Positions 25,744 to 34,984 of a DNA stretch of 64,000 bases are shown one piece after another. The DNA comes from Pontibacter aquaedesilientis. GTDB taxonomy: Bacteria; Bacteroidota; Bacteroidia; Cytophagales; Hymenobacteraceae. Position numbers and translations under genes: made by a program. The stretch is from contig NZ_JACXAJ010000001.1 in assembly GCF_014773225.1 (NCBI RefSeq), forward strand, positions 124,001 through 188,000, read 5' to 3'. The notes beneath the pieces are model-generated. The model was given only the letters and a program-made list of their open reading frames with translations, made no database searches and was not told the DNA's origin. The number at the start of each line of letters is the position of its first letter. The first letter of the stretch is position 1.

Positions 25744-26949
25744 CTAACTCCGCAGGTATACCCTGAACTCGGTGCCTTTTCCCAGTTCGCTGTCAAGCTC
25801 AATCTTACCGTCATAGTTCTCCACAATCCGCTGCACAATGGCCATACCCACACCAGTGCCTTCCACATGGGTGTGCAGGCGTTTGAACATGCCGAATACT
25901 TTTTGCTTGTCTTCTTCCCGAAGGCCCAAACCATTGTCCCTTACCCGGAACACGGTAAAGCCGGCAGAATAGAATGAGCTGATCTCTATTTCGGGCATAC
26001 GTTCCGGCGAGCTGTACTTGATGGCATTGGAAACCAGGTTGTAGACGATGCTGCGCAAGTTTTTGCGGGAAAAGACGATGTTTGGTGCCGCTGTGAAGTC
26101 AGTCTGAATGCGGGCATCGTACCTGTTGATCAGGTCCTTGATGTTGAGTTTTACGTCTTTTAAAATCTCCTCGAACTGCACGCTTTCTTTGGGGGCTTCC
26201 TCTTCGTACTGTACCTTAGCCACCTCCGTCAGGTCGATCAATGTGTTTTTAAAGCGTCCGATCGCATGCTGAATCATGCCCATGATGGCGGTAAGCTCTG
26301 CCTGGTCGGGCTGCTCACTCTGCAGTGTTTCCTTTAGCGCCACTACCAGTCCCTCTATGTTGTTGATGGGGGCTTTGAGGTCGTGGGAGGCGGTGTACAC
26401 AAAGTTGTCGAGGTCTTTGTTTACGCGCGTGAGTTCACGGGTGCGCTCGGCTACACGCTCTTCGAGCTCTCTGTTTACTTCAAAGGCAAGTCTGTAGGCG
26501 CGCTCCAGTTCCTTTTTCTGCTGATAGTACCGCACAAAAGACATCACCTTGGCCTTGGTGATGTAAGGGTGAAGCGGTTTGAACAGGAAATCCACGGCCC
26601 CTGCCTCAAATCCCTCGATGACGTGGGCATCCTGCTGGCTGATGGCCGTGACGAAAATGATCGGAATGTCCCGTGTTTTGGAGATGTCACGCAGGTAGCG
26701 GGCTACCTCGTAGCCGTTCATGCCCGGCATTTGCACATCGAGCAGAATCAGGGCGAGTTCTTCCTGGAGGGCTACCTTCAGGGCCTCCTCGCCTGAGTTG
26801 GCGAACAGGTAGGAAACGTCATCACCTTCTTCAGACAATAGGCTGGCGAGGCTGACAAGGTTCTCTTCCTTATCGTCCACCAACAGGATTCTGACAGGCT
26901 GCAGGGCGGTTTCCAGTACAGGGGACATGATATCGTGGTCAGTGTTCAT
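25744..26949 (-). CDS. Receiver-domain histidine kinase (REC-coiled coil-HisKA-HATPase)
   Basis: 401 residues, no membrane segment. An N-terminal REC domain (about 18-140, ILLVDDKEENL and phospho-Asp in LILLDVQMPG, Lys in FLFKPL) and a coiled coil (about 145-190) precede HisKA with His in YTASHDLKAP and an HATPase_c domain (NGLGLREED, GTGVGMAIVQRI). This is a soluble kinase controlled by phosphorylation of its own receiver, probably by the large kinase upstream. The start overlaps the end of cheB by 11 nt; last gene of a four-gene operon. Confidence 0.92.
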   Translation of the reverse strand: MNTDHDIMSPVLETALQPVRILLVDDKEENLVSLASLLSEEGDDVSYLFANSGEEALKVALQEELALILLDVQMPGMNGYEVARYLRDISKTRDIPIIFVTAISQQDAHVIEGFEAGAVDFLFKPLHPYITKAKVMSFVRYYQQKKELERAYRLAFEVNRELEERVAERTRELTRVNKDLDNFVYTASHDLKAPINNIEGLVVALKETLQSEQPDQAELTAIMGMIQHAIGRFKNTLIDLTEVAKVQYEEEAPKESVQFEEILKDVKLNIKDLINRYDARIQTDFTAAPNIVFSRKNLRSIVYNLVSNAIKYSSPERMPEIEISSFYSAGFTVFRVRDNGLGLREEDKQKVFGMFKRLHTHVEGTGVGMAIVQRIVENYDGKIELDSELGKGTEFRVYLRS

Positions 26950-27511
26950 GTAAGGATAGTAAGAATGATTGTATTTGTGCTACATTCATTATACTACAGC
27001 CAGGTATGCTGTTGATGGCAGCCAGTGGCATGGTAGCGACTTCTGCCTCGGCAGGGTCCTGTGCGATGACCAAGCCTTGTTTTTCAAAGATATACTTTAA
27101 TCCCGAACTTCCGTCCCTGCTGGCCCCACTAAGTAGAATCCCCACTGTATTTTCCCCAAAAACATCGGCCGCGCTGGTGAAGGTCACATCGATGGAGGGG
27201 CGCGAGTAGTTCTCCAGCTCGGAGTCGTCGAGCGAGAAGGTATGGTCCTTTTCGAGCAGGACGTGGTAATTGGCCGGGGCCAGGTATACGTGCCCTGGTT
27301 CGGGCTTTTCCTTTTCTTCTATTTCCAAGGCTTTCAAGTTCAGTTTCCTTTCAAACAGTTCCTGCAGGCCACCCTCCTGATTGCGCAGCCGATGCAGCAC
27401 AAGCACGATGGGTATGCTGTAGTTGGCAGGCAGAGGCTGCAGCACCGAGAGTGCGGCCTGTATACCTCCCCACGAACCGCCTATCACGATCAGTTTCGAT
27501 ACGTCTTCCAT
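26939..27511 (-). CDS. cheB: CheB-type protein-glutamate methylesterase (catalytic domain only)
   Basis: 190 residues, only the methylesterase domain, without the usual receiver. The catalytic Ser13 lies in GGSWGG, His40 in LVLHRL and the Asp in LLSGASRDGSSGL. It removes methyl esters from glutamate side chains; normally the target is a chemoreceptor, but here the likely target is the long coiled coil of the neighbouring hybrid kinase (inference). It follows cheR with a 1-nt TGATG overlap and overlaps the next gene by 11 nt. Confidence 0.92.
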   Translation of the reverse strand: MEDVSKLIVIGGSWGGIQAALSVLQPLPANYSIPIVLVLHRLRNQEGGLQELFERKLNLKALEIEEKEKPEPGHVYLAPANYHVLLEKDHTFSLDDSELENYSRPSIDVTFTSAADVFGENTVGILLSGASRDGSSGLKYIFEKQGLVIAQDPAEAEVATMPLAAINSIPGCSIMNVAQIQSFLLSLHEH

Positions 27512-28341
27512 CAGGATGTTTTACGGTACAGCCGGTTGTTCTTGTCCACGAAGTTATAATCTCCGCTGATGCCGGACATGGCCAGCGTCTCTTTCTTGCC
27601 AAGTGCCAGGTAGCCCAGGCTCACCAGGCTTTCGTCGAACAGCCTGAACACCCGCTCCTGCAGTTCCCGGTTAAAGTAAATGAGCACGTTGCGGCAAACG
27701 ATCAGATGAAATTCGTTGAACGAAGTGTCGGTGGCCAGGTTGTGCGGATAGAACACTACCTGGCGAACCAGCGCCGAGTTGAACTTCACGTTGCCGTAGT
27801 TGCTTGTGTAGTACTCCGAAAAATCCCGCTTGCCGCCGGCCGCATAGTAGGCGGAGGTATAGGCCGCCATGTTGGAGGCCGAAAATATACCTTCCTTAGC
27901 CTGCCGCAGCACCTTTTGGTTGATGTCAGTGGCATAGATTTTCGTGCGGTCCAGCAATCCTTCCTCTTCCAGCAGAATGGCCAGCGAGAAAAGCTCCTCA
28001 CCGGTAGAACATCCCGCATCCCATATCTTGATGAAAGGGTAGGTGGAGAGGATCGGCAGCACGTTCTCGCGCAGCGACAGGTAAAAGGTCGGGTCGCGGA
28101 ACATTTCGGTTACATTCACGGTGATCTCCTGCAGAAAATTCTCAAAGAAAAAACTATCCGTGAAAAGGAATTGCCGCAGCTCGCCCATACTGTTCAAATG
28201 CTTCTGTCCCAGAAACCGTTTGATGCGGCGGTACACAGATGCCCGTGCGTAGCCGCTGAAATCGTACCCGTACTGGGCTTTTATTTCTTTGATGAGCGCC
28301 TCTGCCTCCAGCTCAAACAAATCCTCCTCCTTAAGCCTCAT
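27511..28341 (-). CDS. cheR: CheR-type protein-glutamate O-methyltransferase
   Basis: 276 residues. An N-terminal helical CheR_N domain (about 10-75, including RIKRFLGQKHL) precedes the SAM-binding domain, which has IWDAGCSTGEELFS, later IVCRNVLIYF (NVLIYF signature) and FRDPTFYLSLRENV. It transfers methyl groups from S-adenosylmethionine to glutamates of a signalling protein. No methyl-accepting chemotaxis receptor is encoded nearby. It overlaps the hybrid kinase gene by 11 nt and cheB by 1 nt, giving tight translational coupling. Confidence 0.93.
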   Translation of the reverse strand: MRLKEEDLFELEAEALIKEIKAQYGYDFSGYARASVYRRIKRFLGQKHLNSMGELRQFLFTDSFFFENFLQEITVNVTEMFRDPTFYLSLRENVLPILSTYPFIKIWDAGCSTGEELFSLAILLEEEGLLDRTKIYATDINQKVLRQAKEGIFSASNMAAYTSAYYAAGGKRDFSEYYTSNYGNVKFNSALVRQVVFYPHNLATDTSFNEFHLIVCRNVLIYFNRELQERVFRLFDESLVSLGYLALGKKETLAMSGISGDYNFVDKNNRLYRKTS

Positions 28342-31300
28342 ACAACCAGACCCGCATCAGGGTAAGCAACTTGTCGGTATCCACGGGTTTGGGTATATAG
28401 TCTGAGGCACCGGCTTTTATGCACTTTTCTCTGTCTTCTTTCATGGCCTTTGCGGTGAGTGAAATAATTGGCAGCTGCTTAAAACGTAAATCAGCGCGAA
28501 TTCGTTTTGTCGCTTCTATGCCGTCCATTTCCGGCATCATCACGTCCATGAGCACCAGGTCTATACCTGTCTCAGCGTCCAGTTTCTGCAGGGCCTCCTT
28601 GCCGTCGTAGGCGGCGACTACCTGCATGCCGTGCAGCTCCAGCAAGCTGCTGAGCGAGTAAATGTTGCGCACGTCGTCGTCTACCACCAGTACTTTTTTG
28701 CCGCGCAGCACCTCCTCTGGCACATGCAGCTTCATCTTGAACTCGTTGCCCGGCGGAAGCTTCTGGTTTATTTTGTGCAGGAAGAGCTGTACCTCGTCGA
28801 GCAGGCGCAGGTAGGAGTATTCGTTTTTAATGATGATCGTGTTGGCGAATTGCTTGAGTTGCGTCTCCTCCTCCTCGCTCAAGTCCTTTCCGGAGTAAAT
28901 GATGATCGGAATATCCGAAAGGCCGGTCTGCGACTTGATTTTCTTCATCCAGTCAAAGCCTTTCATGCCCGGCAGGTTGAGGTCGAGGATGATGCAGTCC
29001 ACTTTCTGTTTGGCCAGTACCTGCTCGGCTTCTTCGGCGGAGTAGGCAGAGGTTGACTTGAGGCCATGCGACAGCAGCAGCTCGGCCACCGCTTTGTTTT
29101 CGATCTCGTTGTCCTCCACGATCAGGATGTTCTCGATGGTGGAGCCGGATTTGCCGGCAATGGAGCTGAAGGCTTTGTTAAGCATCTCGAGCGTGACAGG
29201 TTTGGGCAGGTACTCTTCGTTTTCGGCATGTTCGCCGATCACCTCCTTGTCGTAGGCCGACATCACGTGCACGTTCATGTGGCGCAGCTCTTTGTCCTCG
29301 CGCACCTGCCGGAGCACGTCCCAGCCCGTCATGTCCGGCAGTTGGATGTCGAGCAGCATGGCGTCCGGTTTTGTCAGACGGGCCAGACTCAGACCCTCCT
29401 GGCCGGTAAAGGCCTGGTGTACCTGAAAGTTTTTGGCACCGGCAAAATCGGCCAGAATGTCGCTGAAGCCTTTGTCGTCCTCTACGATCAGCACTGATAT
29501 GTCCTGCTTGTTCTGGCGCTCCATGTTCACAAACATCTGCCCTACGCTCTTGCTCTTCTCATGGGCGGGGGTGGCTGCGGCAGGTATAGCCTGCGCGGGT
29601 GCCGGCCTGTCGACAGTGGCTGGCGAAGAGCCAGAATCCGGTTGTCCACCTGATACAGCCCCAGCCGGTATGCGGGGCAGGTATAGCGTGAAGGTGCTGC
29701 CTTTGCCTGGTTCGCTTTCCAGTGAAAGTTCGCCACCCAGCAGGGTAGCCAGCTCTTTGCTGATGGTCAGGCCCAGGCCCGTGCCACCGTACCGGCGGGT
29801 CGTGGAGGTATCGGCCTGCTGGAATGCCTCGAACACAACCGTTTGCTTGTCCTGCGGTATGCCTATACCTGTGTCGCGCACAGCAAATGCCACCACGTCC
29901 GGGGAGTCGCGCAGCTGCTCCGATTCAAACTTAGGCCGCTGCGTGACCGGGTAAACCGAGAACTCTACCTCGCCACCCTCGTCGGTAAACTTGATGGCAT
30001 TGCCGATGAAATTCTTGAGAATCTGCTCCAACCGGAAGCGGTCTGTACTAATGCTGTCGAAGCTGCCCGGAAGGTGACGTTCCTGGAAACGGATCTGCTT
30101 TTTGTGGGCCATGTCCTTGAACAGGGGCTCCATCGAGATGTCCTGCAGTTTCAATTCCTCGGTCTCCAGTTTCACCATACCCGACTCGATCTTGGACAGG
30201 TCCAGAATCTCATTGATAAGCCGGAGCAGGTCGTTGCCCGATTTGTGGATGATCTGGGCGTGGTCAACTTGCTTGGTGGACAGGGTGTTTTCGTTGTTGT
30301 CGGCCAGCAGCCTGGAAAGGATGAGGATACTGTTGAGCGGGGTGCGCAACTCGTGGCTCATGTTGGCCAGGAAGTCGCTTTTGTACTTGCTCACCGTCTC
30401 TACCTGCTGTATTTTGAGTCCAATGGCTGCGCGGGCATCCTCCAGTGCTTTGTTTTTGGCACCCAACGTTTCGTACTGCTCTTCCAGTAGCTGGGCCTTT
30501 TCTTCCAACTCGGCGTTTTTCTCCTGCAACTCTTCCTGGTTCACGCGCAGCTCCTCCTCCGAGGCTTTGAGCTCGGCGTTGAGCTGGCGCATTTCCTCCT
30601 GCTGGGTTTCCAGCTCCTCGGCTTGGTTCTGTGTTTCGTATAGCAGCTCCTGGGTCTGCAGGTGTGCCTTCAGGGTATGGAGGAGCACCGAGATCCGCTC
30701 CGCCGCCGAGTCGAGCAGGCGACGCTGCACCTCGGTATAGGGTTGGCGCGAGGCCAGTTCCAGTGCGCCCACAATGGTGTTGCCAAAGTAAAGTGGGATG
30801 ATGATCACCGTGGCCGGCCCTATGTCTGACAAGCCGGATCTGATGCGCAGGTATTCGTCTGAGACGTTGGAAAGAACTTTGACTTTGTTTTCGCTGACGG
30901 CCTGGCCTACCTTGCCGGAGCCGATCTCAAAGACCGGCAGCTGCTCCTGGCTAAACTGCACCCCATGGCTGGCAGCAGCCGCCAGTTTGCCGTTGTTGCC
31001 GTGCAGGTATAGCACACCTGCCTCAGAGTCGGTGTAGTTGCAGAGATAGGAGAGGGCCCGGGCGGCCACGTTTTCCAAAGTCGTTTCGCCCCCCATCAGG
31101 TTGCTGAGCTCGGCCACGCCCGTCAAGACCCAGTTGCGGTTGGCGTTTTCGGTGGTGAAGGTTTTCAGGTTTTCCTTCATGTCGCGGATGGCGTGGCTCA
31201 GCACATCTTCCTCGCTTTGCACCTCCACCTCCAGCTCATACCTGCCCTCGCCAATGGCCTGCGCCACCTGCGACAGCGAGACGGTTTTGTTGACCACACC

Positions 31301-32392
31301 CCTGAAAGAGGCCGCCACGCTGCCAATCTCGTCGTTGCTCTCGATAGCTAGTTTTACATCCGTGGCGCCCAGCCGGATGCGGTCGGCGGCGGTTTTGAGG
31401 GCAGAGAGTGCGTTCGAAATCAGGTTGATGATGTAGTAGGCGAGGAAACCTGTGATGCCCAGCACCATTACCAGCAGGGTGAGCAGCACCGCCAGGTTCC
31501 GCTGCTTGGCGCTGCTTTCAGCCAGCATTTGCGCCCGGATACTGGCAATCAGGCCAACCTCTACTTTTCGCAAAAACTCAATGTTCTGGGTAAATTGCGC
31601 ATAGAGTGCCACGCCGTTGAGTGTCCGAAGATCTAATTGCGGGTCGCGCTCCAGTAGCTGCATGGTGGCGATGGATTGCTTGTAAGCATCCGACTCGATG
31701 ACCGCCTGTACCTCTTGGGCAAACTCTTCGTCGGCATAGCGGTAGAAGGTCTCAAGCGCATTGTTGTAATCGTTGTACTGCGTCATGAGCAGCGCATAGT
31801 CCTGGTAGGTGAAAGCGCCGTCCTGAATCACCTTGATGAGCAGGCTGCGGATGCGCCCCAGTTGGAATTTCGCCTCCGTCAGGTTACGGAAACTGTTGAG
31901 TCTGCGCGTCACCTCCTCATCACTGATGCTGGTCGTGTTGGCATCCATGCGGTTAAGGAAAGTGAAGATCAGCGCCTTTGAATACTGCCTGAACTCCAAG
32001 GCGTCCAGCTGGCCATTATCCAGTGCGTCGCGGTATTTTTTGAGCTCACCGAGTTGGGCGGCATTCGGGAAGGGACGACCGGAGCTTGTCAGGAAACTGT
32101 TCAGGTCGCGGCTGGCCACATCGGTGAGGTTGCGCTGTGCCCTGGCGTCCTGCAAAGCCGCTGAGTCGCTCGCCGCAGCCAGCAGGATGCGGGCCCGCTC
32201 CCGTTGGAAAGCATGCAGCAGTGTGGCTATTTTCTCTGATTCGGTGAGTTGGACGACCTCTTCCTGCAGTCTGTCATTATCCGCGAGCTCGCGCTGCACA
32301 ATGTTGGTCACAAAGTATACAAGTGGAAACAGCAGCAGGGAGAGTAACAGGAGTAGTTTATCCCTGATCTTGAGATTGCGAATGATGTTCAT
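28331..32392 (-). CDS. Giant hybrid histidine kinase: NIT sensor, HAMP, GAF, kinase, three REC
   Basis: 1353 residues. TM1 (about 12-31), a periplasmic nitrate/nitrite-type helical sensor (NIT-like, about 40-295), TM2 (about 301-325), HAMP segments (about 326-420), a GAF domain (about 440-575), a long Gln/Glu/Leu coiled coil (about 580-665), HisKA (FLANMSHELRTPLNS), HATPase_c (YGGTGLGLTISKEL), then three receivers with phospho-Asp in MLLDIQLPDM, IILDLNLPGM and VLMDVMMPEM. First gene of the operon with cheR, cheB and the REC-kinase. The coiled coil resembles a chemoreceptor signalling helix and is a plausible methylation target for CheR/CheB (inference). Confidence 0.93.
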   Translation of the reverse strand: MNIIRNLKIRDKLLLLLSLLLFPLVYFVTNIVQRELADNDRLQEEVVQLTESEKIATLLHAFQRERARILLAAASDSAALQDARAQRNLTDVASRDLNSFLTSSGRPFPNAAQLGELKKYRDALDNGQLDALEFRQYSKALIFTFLNRMDANTTSISDEEVTRRLNSFRNLTEAKFQLGRIRSLLIKVIQDGAFTYQDYALLMTQYNDYNNALETFYRYADEEFAQEVQAVIESDAYKQSIATMQLLERDPQLDLRTLNGVALYAQFTQNIEFLRKVEVGLIASIRAQMLAESSAKQRNLAVLLTLLVMVLGITGFLAYYIINLISNALSALKTAADRIRLGATDVKLAIESNDEIGSVAASFRGVVNKTVSLSQVAQAIGEGRYELEVEVQSEEDVLSHAIRDMKENLKTFTTENANRNWVLTGVAELSNLMGGETTLENVAARALSYLCNYTDSEAGVLYLHGNNGKLAAAASHGVQFSQEQLPVFEIGSGKVGQAVSENKVKVLSNVSDEYLRIRSGLSDIGPATVIIIPLYFGNTIVGALELASRQPYTEVQRRLLDSAAERISVLLHTLKAHLQTQELLYETQNQAEELETQQEEMRQLNAELKASEEELRVNQEELQEKNAELEEKAQLLEEQYETLGAKNKALEDARAAIGLKIQQVETVSKYKSDFLANMSHELRTPLNSILILSRLLADNNENTLSTKQVDHAQIIHKSGNDLLRLINEILDLSKIESGMVKLETEELKLQDISMEPLFKDMAHKKQIRFQERHLPGSFDSISTDRFRLEQILKNFIGNAIKFTDEGGEVEFSVYPVTQRPKFESEQLRDSPDVVAFAVRDTGIGIPQDKQTVVFEAFQQADTSTTRRYGGTGLGLTISKELATLLGGELSLESEPGKGSTFTLYLPRIPAGAVSGGQPDSGSSPATVDRPAPAQAIPAAATPAHEKSKSVGQMFVNMERQNKQDISVLIVEDDKGFSDILADFAGAKNFQVHQAFTGQEGLSLARLTKPDAMLLDIQLPDMTGWDVLRQVREDKELRHMNVHVMSAYDKEVIGEHAENEEYLPKPVTLEMLNKAFSSIAGKSGSTIENILIVEDNEIENKAVAELLLSHGLKSTSAYSAEEAEQVLAKQKVDCIILDLNLPGMKGFDWMKKIKSQTGLSDIPIIIYSGKDLSEEEETQLKQFANTIIIKNEYSYLRLLDEVQLFLHKINQKLPPGNEFKMKLHVPEEVLRGKKVLVVDDDVRNIYSLSSLLELHGMQVVAAYDGKEALQKLDAETGIDLVLMDVMMPEMDGIEATKRIRADLRFKQLPIISLTAKAMKEDREKCIKAGASDYIPKPVDTDKLLTLMRVWLYEA

Positions 32393-32503
32393 CTAACGAG
32401 CTAAGTTTCGGTGCTGGCAGCGGTCAGGCATGTAGTGAAACTGCAAGTTAGGAAATCATAAGGTATTTTTGTTGCTAAGTCTTCGATCAATCCAAGGTAT
32501 AGG

Positions 32504-33022
32504 TTATACCTTTCCGACGTTTTGGAGCGTTTCTGCCTGCGCATCTTCCACATCCGGCATAATGGTCATGTCGCCGGTGGTTTCGAGTACGATGACATCG
32601 ATGTGTCGCAGGTCGGTTATACCTTTCTTACGCGCGGCCATGTAAAGTTCCTCTACTGTGATGCGCTCTTTTTTAAGGGCATCGTGCAGCAATTCTCCTT
32701 TGTACAAGAGCAAAGTAGGTTTGCTGGTAATTAAATGTTTGACGGCCTTATACCTGACAGAGAGCCAGGTAATGGCATACTGCAGGAAAATCAGCAGGAA
32801 AAAAGCGAAAACGCCATCGATCAAGGGAATGCTTTTGTTAAGTGCCACCGCCGAAAGCGACGAACCTAAAGCCACTGTCACAATAAAATCGAAGGCATTC
32901 ATTTTGGAGAGCGTTCGTTTGCCAGACGACCGAAGCAGAAAGATCATGGCCACGTATGCCAGAATGGTAATCGTGAAGGTCCTTAAGATGCTTTCCCAGT
33001 TGTCGAAGAAGAATTTTTCCAT
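32504..33022 (-). CDS. DUF421 (YetF-like) membrane protein
   Basis: 172 residues from the ATG at 33022 (MEKFFFDNWESILRTF), the normal family N-terminus. An ATG at 33082 that overlaps the upstream stop as ATGA would add 20 residues and cannot be excluded. Three membrane helices (about 15-100) carry LLRSSGKRTLSKMNAFDFIVTVALGS, the DUF421 core, followed by a soluble domain with LLYKGELL and ITVEELYMAARKKGI. Function unknown; inner membrane. Its 3' end carries an AAGGTATA / TATACCTT inverted pair (32494-32512). Confidence 0.87.
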   Translation of the reverse strand: MEKFFFDNWESILRTFTITILAYVAMIFLLRSSGKRTLSKMNAFDFIVTVALGSSLSAVALNKSIPLIDGVFAFFLLIFLQYAITWLSVRYKAVKHLITSKPTLLLYKGELLHDALKKERITVEELYMAARKKGITDLRHIDVIVLETTGDMTIMPDVEDAQAETLQNVGKV

Positions 33023-33078
33023 GAGCGTTTGATTGTATCCGTTAGCGTGCGAAGCAAGGTATAGCTTACCCGTTCTAC

Positions 33079-33507
33079 TCATTCACCGGCAATCAGTTGC
33101 AAAGTCTTTTGATCCTTGGTGCCGCCAAAGTATTTGTCCAGCACTTTTTGGAAGACCGGATGCGTGGCTGGCAGTGCGGCAAAAAGTGTCATGCTGGATT
33201 TCAGCTTCAGATCGTCGGGACTGCCAAAAATCTGGTTTGCCGTTTTTTCCTTAAGGTATAGGAGCGCCTCCGAAATCTCAACCAGTCGTTTTCCCAGCAC
33301 GAGATGCTGCAGGTATGCGGCTGCTTCTGCCTTGTCTTGGATGGCGTAGAACTTGGATGTTTCGCTAAAGCCAAGCCCGGCAATCTGCGGAAAGATATAC
33401 CACATCCAGTGGCTCCGTTTTCTGCAGTTTTTGATCTCCGACAAGGCAACCTGGTAGTCAGATTCCTGGGCGTTTAAGAAGCGATCTAAATTAGTTGCCG
33501 GTTTCAT
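33079..33507 (-). CDS. DUF1810 family protein
   Basis: 142 residues, full length for DUF1810 (distantly NADAR-like). Diagnostic segments are DRFLNAQESDYQVALSEI, KRSHWMWYIFPQIAGLG, FYAIQDKAEAAAYL and DDLKLKSSMTLFAAL. Soluble and cytoplasmic; the role is not established, with related folds acting on ADP-ribose or riboflavin intermediates. The stop overlaps a possible ATGA start of the DUF421 gene, so the two genes look like an operon. Confidence 0.9.
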   Translation of the reverse strand: MKPATNLDRFLNAQESDYQVALSEIKNCRKRSHWMWYIFPQIAGLGFSETSKFYAIQDKAEAAAYLQHLVLGKRLVEISEALLYLKEKTANQIFGSPDDLKLKSSMTLFAALPATHPVFQKVLDKYFGGTKDQKTLQLIAGE

Positions 33508-33652
33508 TGAAAGTGGGGTTGTGCGTTGTCCGGGTTGGCAGCGTAATCCGCCACCTGGTGGAGCGGTCTGCTAATGTCGATCTCTGTCAATACGTCTACC
33601 AATTTCGATCTTTTATGAAGTATGGGCAGTTGAGGAAGGGGTACTTGCGAGG

Positions 33653-34099
33653 CTAGGCGTTTTGCGTATGGTAAGCCGACTGTTTGCCGGTGGCCAGTTT
33701 CCCGGCGATGTAGGCCATGGGAATATACGCCAACCCCAGATCAACTATGGCAAACCAGACAGGCGAGGGGAGCAGGAAAACATTGGTAATGCCACCCGCC
33801 AGGAAAAAGAAGCCTATGCCCAGCGCAAACTTCATTTTGTGGTTTGCAGCTATTAAGGCAGCCAGAAAAGCACCGGCAAAAGTCCCGAGCGCATGCGCCA
33901 GGAAAGGCATCAGAAAATGCTTTGGCTCGAACAGGTGCATGGAGGCGGTAAGCCCTTCCATGGTGGTCACATCCGCTCCGTTGGGCGGTGGAATGATAGA
34001 CTCGCTAACCATGATAATGCCCATGTTCACGACGCTGCCTACGATAAGGCCTGCCAGAACTGCTAAAATGTTTCTTAGAATTGGGTTCATGTTATACAT
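33653..34099 (-). CDS. Small four-helix membrane protein, hypothetical
   Basis: 148 residues (or 145 from an ATG at 34090, MNPILRNI). About four transmembrane helices rich in Gly and Ala: NILAVLAGLIVGSVVNMGIIM, FLAHALGTFAGAFLAALIA, FALGIGFFFLAGGI and LAYIPMAYIAG, with a polar loop between the first two. It resembles uncharacterised Bacteroidota membrane proteins; no catalytic motif is visible. Transcribed alone. Confidence 0.75.
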   Translation of the reverse strand: MYNMNPILRNILAVLAGLIVGSVVNMGIIMVSESIIPPPNGADVTTMEGLTASMHLFEPKHFLMPFLAHALGTFAGAFLAALIAANHKMKFALGIGFFFLAGGITNVFLLPSPVWFAIVDLGLAYIPMAYIAGKLATGKQSAYHTQNA

Positions 34100-34318
34100 C
34101 TTGAAGGTGGATACTCAAATATAGTCATTGAAAGAGCAAGTAGGCAATCATTTTCGTCCTGCCATGTGCATTAAACGGGGTACTTCTTTTACTCCCAGCA
34201 CAATGCGAACGCTTTATCCGCTGGAGTTTAGGTATGGTGCAGTAAGCTTGTTCTTTGTTGAGATGCTGACACCTCTGTGCTGCTTCCTTATCAGGAAAGT
34301 CGTTTCTAATAAGTAGGA

Positions 34319-34825
34319 TTAGGGTTCTCTTAACTCATATACTGCGCTTAGCTTTTCTGATAAAATTTTGCCTGTCTTTAATGCGTTTTCTCTATCTGAA
34401 AAAAGAAAAGAATAGACAGGTGTGGGGTTATCCGAGTACAGGAAAACTTTGTATGCATGCACTGTTCCTGACCATGTCGGACTAATTCCGTTGGGCGTAT
34501 GGGTAGTCCTGTGCTTTACGGGCATAACAGCTATTCTTTTGACATTGGGCAAATCCTTCCATTCTCCGAATTGATAGCCCAAAATGGAAATATAATCTCT
34601 CACCCTGTTTTCGGTGAACTCTATTTTTGTGCCGTTGTATGAAGACACTATGGTGATACCAAGCAAAATAGCTGCTACCCCGATATAAATAGATTTTTCT
34701 AAGGAGCTATCACCTTCAAAAATGGCGTTACCGGCTATCGCAACTATACCCGCAGCTATAAATAAAACTCCCAATAGATGGGGGCCAGAAAAAAGGCTCC
34801 TGCTTCTGAAGTTATAGTATTTCAT
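34319..34825 (-). CDS. Hypothetical membrane protein with PH-like C-terminal domain
   Basis: 168 residues. Two adjacent membrane helices (about 18-36 and 46-62) are followed by a beta-rich domain (about 65-165, KIEFTENRVRDYISILGYQFGEW and ending in SEKLSAVYELR) that looks like a bacterial PH-like domain. Function unknown. The DNA is more AT-rich than the flanking GC-rich genes and lies directly downstream of the cassette array, so it may be a decayed cassette, but I find no attC-like site at its ends. Confidence 0.7.
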   Translation of the reverse strand: MKYYNFRSRSLFSGPHLLGVLFIAAGIVAIAGNAIFEGDSSLEKSIYIGVAAILLGITIVSSYNGTKIEFTENRVRDYISILGYQFGEWKDLPNVKRIAVMPVKHRTTHTPNGISPTWSGTVHAYKVFLYSDNPTPVYSFLFSDRENALKTGKILSEKLSAVYELREP

Positions 34826-34984
34826 AGGGTTCCTTTTAAAACTTGGGTGGAGAATTCATTATTTCCCCGTAGGTCAATCAGGGCGCCTTTTAGGGATTAA
34901 AATTTGATGGAGCGGATTGGTGGAAGTTGCCTACTAAGTAGGGTATGCACTATACACGAACTTGTTGGCAGAGGTTTTTACTTA

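Noticed and set aside
34128..34316. 62-codon plus-strand frame after the four-helix protein
   Set aside because: No recognisable features and unlikely composition; probably chance in a gene-free gap.
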